Shown here piece after piece: positions 33,770 to 41,337 of a stretch of DNA of 64,000 nt; within the stretch, counting starts at the first letter, position 1; each line of letters begins with the position of its first letter. The notes under the pieces are model-generated. The model worked only from the letters and a program-made list of their open reading frames with translations, was not told the origin of the DNA and did not search any database. Origin of the DNA: Candidatus Rokuibacteriota bacterium (GTDB lineage: Bacteria; Methylomirabilota; Methylomirabilia; Rokubacteriales; CSP1-6); the NCBI GenBank assembly GCA_003220225.1, contig QHRU01000048.1, positions 40,935-104,934 of the forward strand. The letters are read 5' to 3'. The translations under genes and the position numbers were made by a program.

Positions 33770-34972
33770 TCAGGGCGCCTCGAAGGGCTCGACGGTCACG
33801 CGCTCGCCGGCCTTCACGTCGCCGCGCGCCTCCTCGAGGACGACGAAACAGTTGCCGGCCACCATCGACGAGAGGATGCCCGAGCCCTGCGGCCCCGTCG
33901 TGCACACCTCCCAGTCGCCGTCGCGGAACGCGAGGATCCCACGCTTGTACTCGGTGCGGCCGGTCTTCTTGCGCATCGGCTCCAGCGCGCGCGCCTGCCA
34001 GGTCTCGGGGAAGAGCCGGCGGCGGCCCGCGAGCTTGTAGAGCACCGGGCGCACGAAGAGCAGGAACGACAGCAGCGAGGCCACCGGGTTGCCGGGCAGC
34101 CCGAAGAAGAGCGCGCTGCCGATGCGGCCGACGGCGAAGGGACGGCCGGGCTGCATGGCCACCTGCCAGAAATCGATGGCGCCCAGCTCCTGGAGCACGT
34201 CCTTCACGAGGTCGTAGACGCCGACGGAGACGCCGCCGGAGGTCACCACGACGTCGGCGGCGCGCGCCGCGTCTTCGAGGCTGGCGCGCAGCGTGTCGCG
34301 CACGTCGGGAACGATGCCGAGATCGATCACCTCGCCGCCGCATTGCTCGATCGAGCCGCGCAGCGTGAAGCGGTTGGCGTCGTAGATCTGCCCGGGGCGG
34401 CGCGGCGTGCCCGGCTCGGCGACCTCGTCGCCCGTCGAGAGCAGGGCCACGCGCGGCCGCCGGCGCACCGAGACCTGCCAGGCGCCGAGCGAGGCCATCA
34501 GGCCGATCTCCTGCGGTCGCAGCACGCTGCCCGCCTCGATGACGACCTCGCCCATCCGGACGTCCTCGCCCGCGAGCCGCACGTTGGCGCCCTTGTCGAT
34601 GGGCCCGACCCGGATGCTGTCGCTCCCGCGCTGCACGACTTCTTGCGGATACACGGTGTCGGCGCCGGCGGGCATCGGCGCCCCCGTCATGATGCGCAGC
34701 GCCTGCCCGGCGCCGAGCTTGCCCTCGAAGACGAAGCCCGCGGCGAGGTCGCCGATCACGACGAGGTCACGGGTGCCACGGGCCGGGATGTCCGCGCTGC
34801 CGACGGCGTAGCCGTCCACCGCGGAGTTGTCGGCGGGAGGGACGTCGAACGGCGCGGCGAAGTCGTCGCTGAGGACGCGCGCGAGCGCGCGCGTGAGCGG
34901 CAACAGCTCGGGCGCGAGCGGCGCGCCGATGCGGGCGAGAATCTGCGCTTGCCCGTCGCGCACCGAGATCAT
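33770..34972 (-). CDS. moeA: Molybdopterin molybdenumtransferase MoeA
   Basis: A 400-residue MoeA that inserts molybdate into adenylated molybdopterin. Markers: PPADNSAVDGYAV, GAPMPAGADTVYPQE, LLSTGDEV, VVTSGGVSVGVYDLVKD and LFFGLPGNPVAS; domain IV closes the protein. First gene of the moeA-tldD2-rhodanese-tldE2 operon. Its ATG is preceded by a perfect TATAAT at 6 nt with no ribosome binding site. Confidence 0.95.
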   Translation of the reverse strand: MISVRDGQAQILARIGAPLAPELLPLTRALARVLSDDFAAPFDVPPADNSAVDGYAVGSADIPARGTRDLVVIGDLAAGFVFEGKLGAGQALRIMTGAPMPAGADTVYPQEVVQRGSDSIRVGPIDKGANVRLAGEDVRMGEVVIEAGSVLRPQEIGLMASLGAWQVSVRRRPRVALLSTGDEVAEPGTPRRPGQIYDANRFTLRGSIEQCGGEVIDLGIVPDVRDTLRASLEDAARAADVVVTSGGVSVGVYDLVKDVLQELGAIDFWQVAMQPGRPFAVGRIGSALFFGLPGNPVASLLSFLLFVRPVLYKLAGRRRLFPETWQARALEPMRKKTGRTEYKRGILAFRDGDWEVCTTGPQGSGILSSMVAGNCFVVLEEARGDVKAGERVTVEPFEAP

Positions 34973-34977
34973 GCGGG

Positions 34978-34984
34978 TATTATA
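34978..34984. promoter_or_regulatory. Shared divergent -10 region, moeA / RDD gene
   Basis: The two start codons are only 18 bp apart. On the minus strand TATAAT lies 6 nt before the moeA ATG; on the plus strand the same bases read TATTAT, 7 nt before the RDD-protein ATG. Both transcripts would start on the start codon and the polymerases would compete for the same site. Confidence 0.55.
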
Positions 34985-34990
34985 CGCGCC

Positions 34991-35554
34991 ATGAACGGGG
35001 CGACTCCGGCCGCGACCCATCCCGCCGGCTTCTGGATCCGGCTCGGCGCGTTCCTGATCGACCTGCTCGTGATCATGGTCGCCCAGTTCCTCCTGCAGCT
35101 GATCGCCACGGCGCGCTACGGCTCGAGAGGCGAGGGGACGATGCCCGCCGTCGCCTTCTTCACGTTCGTGTTCGCCGTCGCGTATCCCACGGTCCTGCAC
35201 ACGATCGCCGGCCAGACGCTCGGCAAGCTCGCCACGCGCGTCCGCGTCGTCGCCCTCGACGGCGGCGCGCTGCCGCTCGGCGCCGCCTTCCTGCGCGCGG
35301 TCGCGTTCTGGGGCGCGCTCTTCGTCACCTTCGGGATCGGCCAGATCATCGGCGGGCTGCGCAAAGACAAGCGCGCGCTCCACGATCTGCTGGCCGGCAG
35401 CCGCGCCGAGCGGCTGCCCGGCGCGACCCTGTCCCGGCGCGGGGTCACGCCGCGCCCGGCAGCGCCGCCGGACGTGTCGCCGGCTCCGCCGCTCGTTCGC
35501 CCGGGACCGTTGCAGCCGTCACCTCCGGCCTCGGAGCCGCGGTCGATCGGGTGA
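34991..35554 (+). CDS. RDD-family membrane protein
   Basis: A 187-residue protein with an N-terminal helix containing RLGAFLIDLLVIM (the R and D of the RDD motif), a second helix, then GQTLGKLATRVRVV, the conserved cytoplasmic loop of the family. The C-terminal 45 residues are proline-rich and disordered. RDD proteins are thought to be transporters or channels; a Na+(Li+)/H+ role is known for one. DUF309 gene overlaps its stop. Confidence 0.8.
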   Translation: MNGATPAATHPAGFWIRLGAFLIDLLVIMVAQFLLQLIATARYGSRGEGTMPAVAFFTFVFAVAYPTVLHTIAGQTLGKLATRVRVVALDGGALPLGAAFLRAVAFWGALFVTFGIGQIIGGLRKDKRALHDLLAGSRAERLPGATLSRRGVTPRPAAPPDVSPAPPLVRPGPLQPSPPASEPRSIG

Positions 35555-36123
35555 TCCGGACGCTGCCGCTGCAGTTGCGCAACCGGCTGGCGGCGACAAT
35601 TCTGGAGGCCGTCGACGACGTGCAGGCGCGGCGCGCGCTGGCGAGGCTGGCGGACGCGCCCGACGCGTGGCTGGCGGCGGACGAGCATGAGTGGAGGGAC
35701 CTGCTCGCGCAGCGCGCGCGGCGGGCGAGCGAGGCGCTGGCGGCGCGTCGGCCGTCCGCGAAGCGGGGACTCGGCGCCGCGCTGGAGGCGGCGGCCACGC
35801 TCTACGAGGCGGGGTTGCACTTCGAGGTGCACGAGCTGCTCGAGCCGCTTTGGATGGCGGCGAGCGGCGAAACCCGGGAGGCGCTGCAGGGCGTGATCCA
35901 GGCGGCCGTCGGCTGGCAGCATCTCGCCAACGACAACATCGCCGGCGCGCGATCCCTGTTGATGGAGGGCGCCGCGCGCCTCTACGGCCGACGGCTCGGC
36001 GGGCGCGACTTCGACGCCTTCGCGCGGGCGACGGCGGAGGCGGTCACCCGGCTGCCGGCGGCGAAGCCGCCGCCATTTCCCGAGCTTACGACTGACGCGA
36101 GCGACAGAGAGGAGAGCGTATGA
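35551..36123 (+). CDS. DUF309 domain protein
   Basis: A 190-residue helical protein. The DUF309 motif is clear: YEAGLHFEVHELLEPLWMAA (His-Glu pair) followed by LQGVIQAAVGWQHLANDN. The first 75 residues are an extra alanine/arginine-rich helical region. Function unknown. GTG start inside the RDD gene end; the SDR gene overlaps its stop (ATGA). Confidence 0.8.
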   Translation: MIRTLPLQLRNRLAATILEAVDDVQARRALARLADAPDAWLAADEHEWRDLLAQRARRASEALAARRPSAKRGLGAALEAAATLYEAGLHFEVHELLEPLWMAASGETREALQGVIQAAVGWQHLANDNIAGARSLLMEGAARLYGRRLGGRDFDAFARATAEAVTRLPAAKPPPFPELTTDASDREESV

Positions 36124-36917
36124 ATCTCGAGCTCAACGACAAGGTGGTGGTGGTGACGGGCGCCAGCCGCGGCATCGGCCGCGCGATCGCGCTCGGGATG
36201 GCGGCCGAGGGCGCGCGGGTGGTGGCGGTGGCGCGGGACAAGACGGCGCTCGACAAGCTGGTCACCGAGGCGCGCGCACGCAGCAAGAAAGACGCAGTCG
36301 CCGTCGGTGCCGACCTCTCGCAGCTGGCGGAGGTCGAGCGCGTGGTGGAGGAGGCCAGGCGCGCCGGCGGCGGTCGCATCGACGTCCTCGTCAACAACGC
36401 CGGCGCCATCCGCGGCGGCGGCTTCCTGGACATGCCCGACGCGCAGTGGCTCAACGACTGGAGCCTCAAGCTCATGGGCTACATCCGCATGGCCCGCGCC
36501 GTGTTCCCGATCATGAAGGCCCAGGGCGGCGGGCGCATCGTCAACGTCGTGGGGGCGGCCGCGCGCAACCCGACGGCGACCTATCTGCCGGGCGGCGCCG
36601 CCAATGCCGCGCTCGTGAACTTCACGAAGGGCCTCGCCGACCTGGGCGCGGAGTGCGGCATCCTGGTCACCGCGGTGTCGCCGGCGGCGACGCGCACGGA
36701 GCGCTGGGACCAGCTGATGGAGCAGCAGGCGAAGGCGGCGGGGAAGACGGTCGACGAGATGCGCGCGACCGCCCAGGCGCCCTACAAGCTCGGCCGCATC
36801 GCGACGCCCGAGGACATCGCCGACGTCGTGTGCTTCCTGGCCTCGGCGCGCGCCTCGTTCATCACCGGAATCTGCATCACCGTCGACGGAGGGGCCACGC
36901 GGGGCGTCTACGCCTGA
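36120..36917 (+). CDS. SDR-fold protein without the Tyr/Lys catalytic pair
   Basis: A 265-residue short-chain dehydrogenase fold with an intact nucleotide site (TGASRGIGRA) and NNAG motif (LVNNAGAI). At the active site, the usual Y-x-x-x-K is replaced: the aligned region reads YLPGGAANAALVNFTK, with Gly and Asn in the Tyr and Lys positions. The C-terminal GICITVDGGATRG is normal. It may bind NAD(P) without standard SDR chemistry, or use another residue. Confidence 0.8.
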   Translation: MNLELNDKVVVVTGASRGIGRAIALGMAAEGARVVAVARDKTALDKLVTEARARSKKDAVAVGADLSQLAEVERVVEEARRAGGGRIDVLVNNAGAIRGGGFLDMPDAQWLNDWSLKLMGYIRMARAVFPIMKAQGGGRIVNVVGAAARNPTATYLPGGAANAALVNFTKGLADLGAECGILVTAVSPAATRTERWDQLMEQQAKAAGKTVDEMRATAQAPYKLGRIATPEDIADVVCFLASARASFITGICITVDGGATRGVYA

Positions 36918-36991
36918 GACGAGGAACGAGGCGTCGGCGGCTCGGCGGCCGGGGGCGCCTCGGCCAAAGTTATTCGGCCTCTGCGGGCGCC

Positions 36992-37020
36992 TTGACATGC
37001 GTCGCCTCCTGTCATTATCT
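36992..37020 (+). promoter_or_regulatory. Sigma-70-type promoter for RNA-binding protein
   Basis: A consensus -35 TTGACA (36992-36997), a 17-nt spacer and -10 TTATCT (37015-37020). The gene's ATG follows after a leader of about 58 nt with AGGAGG at 37069-37074. This is the most canonical leadered promoter in the window. Confidence 0.7.
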
Positions 37021-37084
37021 TTCCCTAGCGCAGGCTGGGGTTCCCTATCTCGCCGCTTGCAATAAGGGCAGGAGGTTTCGCGAG

Positions 37085-37423
37085 ATGGCGGCAAAGTTGT
37101 TCGTCGGCAATCTTTCCTTTCAGGCCACGGAGGAAGACCTTCGCGAGCTGTTCGCGCAGGCGGGGACCGTGGAGACGGTGCGGATCATCACCGACCAGTT
37201 CACTGGCCGCCCCCGCGGATTCGGCTTCGTCGAAATGGCGACGAAAGAAGAGGCGACGAAGGCGGTCGAGATGCTGAACGGGCGGCTCTTCCGCGATCGT
37301 AATCTAGTAGTGGACGAGGCGCGCCCGCAACCCCAACGTGGTGCCGGCGGCGGTGGCCCGCGCGGTGACCGTGGCGGGCGGCCCGGCGGCGGCCCGGGCG
37401 GGGGAGGCGGCTGGCGCCGCTGA
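37085..37423 (+). CDS. Glycine-rich RRM RNA-binding protein
   Basis: A 112-residue protein with one RNA recognition motif: RNP2 LFVGNL (5-10) and RNP1 RGFGFVEM (44-51). It is followed by a glycine/arginine-rich tail (GGGGPRGDRGGRPGG). It resembles the cold-inducible RRM proteins of cyanobacteria and other bacteria, which bind mRNA. It has its own promoter, a strong ribosome binding site and its own terminator, suggesting high independent expression. Confidence 0.93.
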   Translation: MAAKLFVGNLSFQATEEDLRELFAQAGTVETVRIITDQFTGRPRGFGFVEMATKEEATKAVEMLNGRLFRDRNLVVDEARPQPQRGAGGGGPRGDRGGRPGGGPGGGGGWRR

Positions 37424-37449
37424 AAGACGCGGCGGTTGGATCCAGAGGA

Positions 37450-37483
37450 GGCCCGGGGACAGCGTCTCCGGGCCTTCGTTCTT
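37450..37483 (+). terminator. Rho-independent terminator of the RRM gene
   Basis: GGCCCGGGGA, loop CAGCG, TCTCCGGGCC (10-bp stem with one mismatch), then TTCGTTCTT. It lies 26 bp after the stop and separates the RRM gene from the convergent decayed reductase gene. Confidence 0.7.
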
Positions 37484-37484
37484 G

Positions 37485-38247
37485 CTACGTCTCTTGATTC
37501 AAGGCGGCGAGAAGCGTGGTGATCGCGCGGTTCAAGGGTGTCGCAATACCGTGCTGCTTGCCGATGCGGACGACCGCGCCGTTCCTCGCATCGACTTCGA
37601 GGGGATGTCCAGCACGGCGGTCTGCGAGGAGGGAGGTGCCCGCCTCACCGGGCCCCTCGATCATCGACGCGACGATCTCGTCCGCGAGGCCCTCATCGAG
37701 GATCGCTCCGGCGGCGCGGCCCACCGCCACGCACTCGAGGACGAGGTCGCGCGCGAGGCGCGCGACGTCCGGCTGGCGCATCACCTCGAGGCTGCGGTCC
37801 GTGAGCGCCGTGATCGCGCCGCCCGCGACGTTGAGGCAGAGCTTCCGCCAGGCCGCGGTGCGGAAGTCCGCCGTGAGATGGAGCGCGATATCCCCTCCGG
37901 CAAAGAGGTCGGCGAAGGCGCGGCCTGCGGGATTGTCCGGAACGGTGAGCGTGGCCTCCGTGCGCTGAATCACCTGACCGGGCGCACGCCGTGCGGCCCC
38001 GCACTCGACGACGACGGGAAGAAGGGTCGCGTCCCGAGGTCGCGAGGAGCACCCACGGAACGGGACGAAGGCCCTCGACGCTCGTCGCGACCTGCGGTCT
38101 GGCCTTCAAGATGCCGCGTGGGGTCTGGACGACGAGCTCGTCGAAAGGCTCGCGAACGCAGAGCGGGAGGTCTCGCTCGAGAGCCGCCAGGCTCGCGGCC
38201 ACCACGCCTCCGATCGCTCCCACTCCCACCACGGCAATGGCGGTCAT
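37485..38247 (-). pseudogene. Ketopantoate reductase-like gene with internal deletion and frameshift
   Basis: The N-terminal part from 38247 (TAIAVVGVGAIGGVVAASLA, Rossmann GxGxxG) reads to PVPWVLLAT. The C-terminal part continues in another frame as LPVVVECGAARRAPGQVIQ, then TAAWRKLCLNVAGGAITAL. PanE/ApbA proteins are about 300 residues; the two parts sum to about 250, and the middle, including the catalytic lysine region, is missing. A deletion of roughly 150 bp with a frame change explains it. Confidence 0.75.
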
Positions 38248-38262
38248 CCGGCGTCCCCCGCG

Positions 38263-38676
38263 TCACACGAAGCGGACCTGGATGTGCAGCGCGCTCCCGA
38301 GCAGCTCGAAGTCGGCCCGGTCGGCCGTCACCACGGTCGCCCCATGGCGTTTAGCGGTCAGTGCGATGAGAGCGTCGTTCTGGAAATCGCGTCGTTTGCT
38401 CGTGTTCCAGTGACGGGCGTCGCCGAACTGTTGAATGAGCCGACCAGCGTCCCACCAGTCTGCCGCGGCAGGCGCCCAAATTGCCGTGGCCGCTCGCGCG
38501 AGCTCGGCGACCCATCGCCGTCCGGCATTGGTGGAGGTCCCGCGCCGCAGCTCGGACAGCACGACGGCGGAATGACGGACGACGTACGCTCGTCGCAACG
38601 CGGTCAATACGACGTCGGACAGCTTGTGCTCTCCGTGAGTTATGTAGACGCTGGTGTCGAGAATAGCGAGCTTCAC
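38263..38676 (-). CDS. PIN-domain toxin, second pair
   Basis: A 137-residue PIN protein with D7 in AILDTSVYI, the glutamate in VVLSELRRG, and NDALIALTAKRHGATVVTADRADFELL supplying the late acidic residues. It starts 7 bp after a small basic antitoxin-like gene, forming a second VapBC-type module. Confidence 0.82.
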   Translation of the reverse strand: MKLAILDTSVYITHGEHKLSDVVLTALRRAYVVRHSAVVLSELRRGTSTNAGRRWVAELARAATAIWAPAAADWWDAGRLIQQFGDARHWNTSKRRDFQNDALIALTAKRHGATVVTADRADFELLGSALHIQVRFV

Positions 38677-38683
38677 GCGCCGG

Positions 38684-38887
38684 TCATGGTCGGCGGATGC
38701 TCCCCGGCTTGAGCCTGCCGCCGCTGCGCGCCATGAACGTCCAGAAGCGATCGCCCTCGTTGACGCGATCCAGCGCGAGGCGGACCGCCTCCCCGTCGCT
38801 CGCGACCCCGAGCGTGCGCCGGGCGCGCCGGACCGCCCCTTCGTCGACGAAGAACGCTTTGCGTTTCAGCGTCCGTTTCCCCCTCAT
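38684..38887 (-). CDS. Small antitoxin-like protein (VapB-type)
   Basis: A 67-residue protein. The N-terminal strand KRKAFFVDEGAVRRARRTLG followed by SDGEAVRLALDRV fits a ribbon-helix-helix fold; the tail is short and basic. It has GGAGG 4 nt before its ATG and sits directly upstream of the PIN toxin. Assignment as antitoxin rests mainly on context. Confidence 0.65.
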   Translation of the reverse strand: MRGKRTLKRKAFFVDEGAVRRARRTLGVASDGEAVRLALDRVNEGDRFWTFMARSGGRLKPGSIRRP

Positions 38888-38907
38888 GGCGCCTCCATGT
38901 ACCGATC

Positions 38908-38935
38908 GGCATACATTGAATTGCGAATAGGCATA
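38908..38935 (-). promoter_or_regulatory. Possible operator, direct repeat
   Basis: In the AT-rich DNA just upstream of the antitoxin gene, TATGCC (minus strand) occurs twice, 22 bp apart, about two helix turns. A self-repressing antitoxin could bind here. No other evidence. Confidence 0.3.
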
Positions 38936-38964
38936 CCTACGGTAACACGGGGCGATGAAGCCAG

Positions 38965-39071
38965 GAGCCTGTCGCGAAATCGAGGAGCGCCACGGAGCAG
39001 AGGAGCGCCCGGGTTCACCCCGGGCGCTCCGAACGTTTGGGGGGTATGGGGGGCCCTTCGAGGCCCCCCAT
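38965..39071 (+). repeat. Two-hairpin intergenic repeat, copy B
   Basis: Fullest copy. On the plus strand it opens GAGCCTGTCGCGAAATCGAG, then hairpin 2 is a perfect 12-bp stem (GGAGCGCCCGGG and its complement, TTCAC loop), then the G-tract box GTTTGGGGGGTATGG, then hairpin 1 (GGGGGGCC, loop CTTCGA, GGCCCCCC). It ends 5 bp from the DNA polymerase stop codon. Confidence 0.85.
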
Positions 39072-39075
39072 CTTC

Positions 39076-41337
39076 CTAGAAGAGGCTGAGCTGCGGCGAC
39101 TCCGGCGCGTCGTCCATATAGGGGACGAGCCCCTCCTGCTCGGTGAAGCGGCGGAAGCGCTCCCAGGTCTCGAGCACTTTCGACTGGTAGTACTCCACGT
39201 TCTCGTCCGGACGGGCGGGGTCCCACAGGCTCGCCAGCTTCGCCGTCTCGTTGACGGCGACGCGCGCCGTGCGGCCCGCGACGTAATAGGAGATCTGATC
39301 GCCGGGCTGGACCGGGCGGCCGCTCGCCGCGGCCAGCTCGTAGGCGGCGGCCGCGGGCCGCAGGCCGGCCGTGAGGCGCTCCCGATAAACTTCGAGTGAT
39401 TCTTGAAGTGTCTCGGTCCGCGCGAAGGCCCGGACGTCCAGGCGGTGGGCGGCGAAGTCACCCAGCCAGCGGTCGACCACGGCCTGGGCGTCGGCGCCTC
39501 GGCCGGCGAGCAGGAGGCGCACGAGCTCGTCGATCAGCCGGCGCTGGAACGGCTCGAGCCCGCGCGAGCGGAAGGCCGAGCCTTTGAGCGTCACGCGCCC
39601 GCGCTCGTCGAGCAGCGCGTAGGTCTTCATCTTGTACGAGAACATCGCGGGATAGCGGCCGTCGAGCTCGAGCGTGATGCCGGCGGGCAGCTTCGCGGCC
39701 ACGCCGTCGAGCAGTCGCGCGTCGTCGTCGGGCGCGTGGCCCGGCGGCGGCGTGAAGTAGACGCCGTCGGTGTCCGCCTCGATCGGCGTCGCGCCGAGCG
39801 TCCGCAGCCGCTCGACGATCGACGTCACGATGGCGCGGCCGTCGGCGGTCACGCGGTTGGCGGCTTCGAAGTCGTTCCAGTGCGCCGACGAGAAGCCGAG
39901 GTAGCCGTAGAAGGAGTTGATGAGGATCTTGAAGGACTGCGACAGCGCGAGCTGGTGCTGGCGCTCCTCCTCGCTGGCGGCGGCCTGGGCCGCGCGCTTG
40001 GCGGCGACGCGCACGTCGCGCAGATGGGTGAGAAGGTCGAGGAAGACGCCCAGCTCGTCGCACGCGGGCGCCACGCGGCCCCCGATCATGAGCGACGGGT
40101 AGAGTGACGTCACGTCCACGTGCAGCACGGGCGCCGCCACGCCCTGGTGCCAGATGGCGGTGAGCCCGCCGCCGACGGACTGGCCCGGCCGCGGCCGCGG
40201 CACCGCGCGGCCCTTCCTGAGATATTCGCGGAGCAGCAGCGCGTCGACCTTGGCCGCCGACCCGCGCAGCGTGGTCGACTGGTAGTCGAAGGGCACCAGC
40301 CGCGCCTGGGCGAAGTAAGGCGGCGAGAGGATCGCGGAGATCGCCAGCGTCTCGACCGCGTCGTCGCCCGCATAGGCCATCAACCGGTCGGCGTCGTCGG
40401 CGAGCTGCCGAGCGACGTTGGCGGCGTCGACGTACGTGCGGTCGGCGGCGGCCACGCCGAGATGCCGCGCGATGTCCTTGAGCCCGAACGACGGCAGGTC
40501 GCGCGCGCCGATGTCGTGCAGCTGCGCGAGCATCCACGTGTCGACGACGTGGCGGCCCGCGATCTCGTAGCGGCGGAAGCCGATCGTGCGCTCGGCCACG
40601 GACAGGCGGGCGGGCCGGCTGCGCATCGGGCTGCCGTCGCGGCCCCACGCCAGCGCCACGTCGTGCCGCCGCGCCCGCGCCTCGATGTACTCGAGGTCGA
40701 AGCGGAAGACGTTGTGGCCCTCGATCACGTCGGGATCCCGCTCGCGGATGATTCGGCCGCACTCGGCGAGCAGCGCCGGCTCGTCCAGGCGATCGCCGCG
40801 CAGGACGTGGCGGAAGCCCACCGGGTCGGCCAGCGCGATGGCGACGATGCGGTCGCCCTCGCGCGCCGCCGACGGGAACTCGTAACCCTCCGTCGTCACG
40901 ACCTCGATGTCGAGCGCCAGACGTCGCAGGTCGCCGAAGCGCAGGCCGCCGAAGGACGTGCGGCCGGCCATCAGGAGGTACTGGTGGACGGGGTCGGGGA
41001 AGAAGCGGTACGGCGCTTCCGGCGCGTTCGCCTGCAAGCCGGTCGCCTCGCGGCAGCGATCGCGCGCGGCGAGCGCGGCGCTCCAGGCGCCGAAGCGCGC
41101 GAGCCAGCGGAGGTCGCCCGCGCCCTCGAGGCGCGTCAGCGCGACGAGCCCGGCGGCGTCGCCCACGAGGGCCTCGTCGGCGGCGAGGAGGAACGGCGTG
41201 AAGGCAACGGCCTCGACCCGCGTGGCGGTGCCGTCGCGGATCCAGAGGCGGATGGCGCGGCCGTCGTCGGCGAGGGCGGCGGCCACAAGCCCGGGCGTCG
41301 CGTCGGCGCCGAACAGCAGGGGCGGCGGCGTGCTCAG
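39076..41337 (-). CDS. Family B DNA polymerase
   Basis: A 753-residue Pol II-type enzyme. The 3'-5' exonuclease carries LALDIEVVT (Exo I), HNVFRFDLEY (Exo II) and YAGDDAVET (Exo III). The polymerase carries HVDVTSLYPSLM (motif A), KILINSFYGYLG (motif B) and EADTDGVYF (motif C, DTD). It ends QLSLF, a canonical sliding-clamp-binding motif. The start is set at CTG 41337, which overlaps the upstream TGA; it adds STPPPLLFGADATPGL, resembling normal family N-termini. The next standard start is GTG 41286. Confidence 0.93.
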   Translation of the reverse strand: MSTPPPLLFGADATPGLVAAALADDGRAIRLWIRDGTATRVEAVAFTPFLLAADEALVGDAAGLVALTRLEGAGDLRWLARFGAWSAALAARDRCREATGLQANAPEAPYRFFPDPVHQYLLMAGRTSFGGLRFGDLRRLALDIEVVTTEGYEFPSAAREGDRIVAIALADPVGFRHVLRGDRLDEPALLAECGRIIRERDPDVIEGHNVFRFDLEYIEARARRHDVALAWGRDGSPMRSRPARLSVAERTIGFRRYEIAGRHVVDTWMLAQLHDIGARDLPSFGLKDIARHLGVAAADRTYVDAANVARQLADDADRLMAYAGDDAVETLAISAILSPPYFAQARLVPFDYQSTTLRGSAAKVDALLLREYLRKGRAVPRPRPGQSVGGGLTAIWHQGVAAPVLHVDVTSLYPSLMIGGRVAPACDELGVFLDLLTHLRDVRVAAKRAAQAAASEEERQHQLALSQSFKILINSFYGYLGFSSAHWNDFEAANRVTADGRAIVTSIVERLRTLGATPIEADTDGVYFTPPPGHAPDDDARLLDGVAAKLPAGITLELDGRYPAMFSYKMKTYALLDERGRVTLKGSAFRSRGLEPFQRRLIDELVRLLLAGRGADAQAVVDRWLGDFAAHRLDVRAFARTETLQESLEVYRERLTAGLRPAAAAYELAAASGRPVQPGDQISYYVAGRTARVAVNETAKLASLWDPARPDENVEYYQSKVLETWERFRRFTEQEGLVPYMDDAPESPQLSLF

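Noticed and set aside
31650..34040. Long plus-strand open frame antisense to the moeA-tldD2-tldE2 operon
   Set aside because: Low-complexity composition and no recognisable motif; the minus-strand genes carry clear family signatures.
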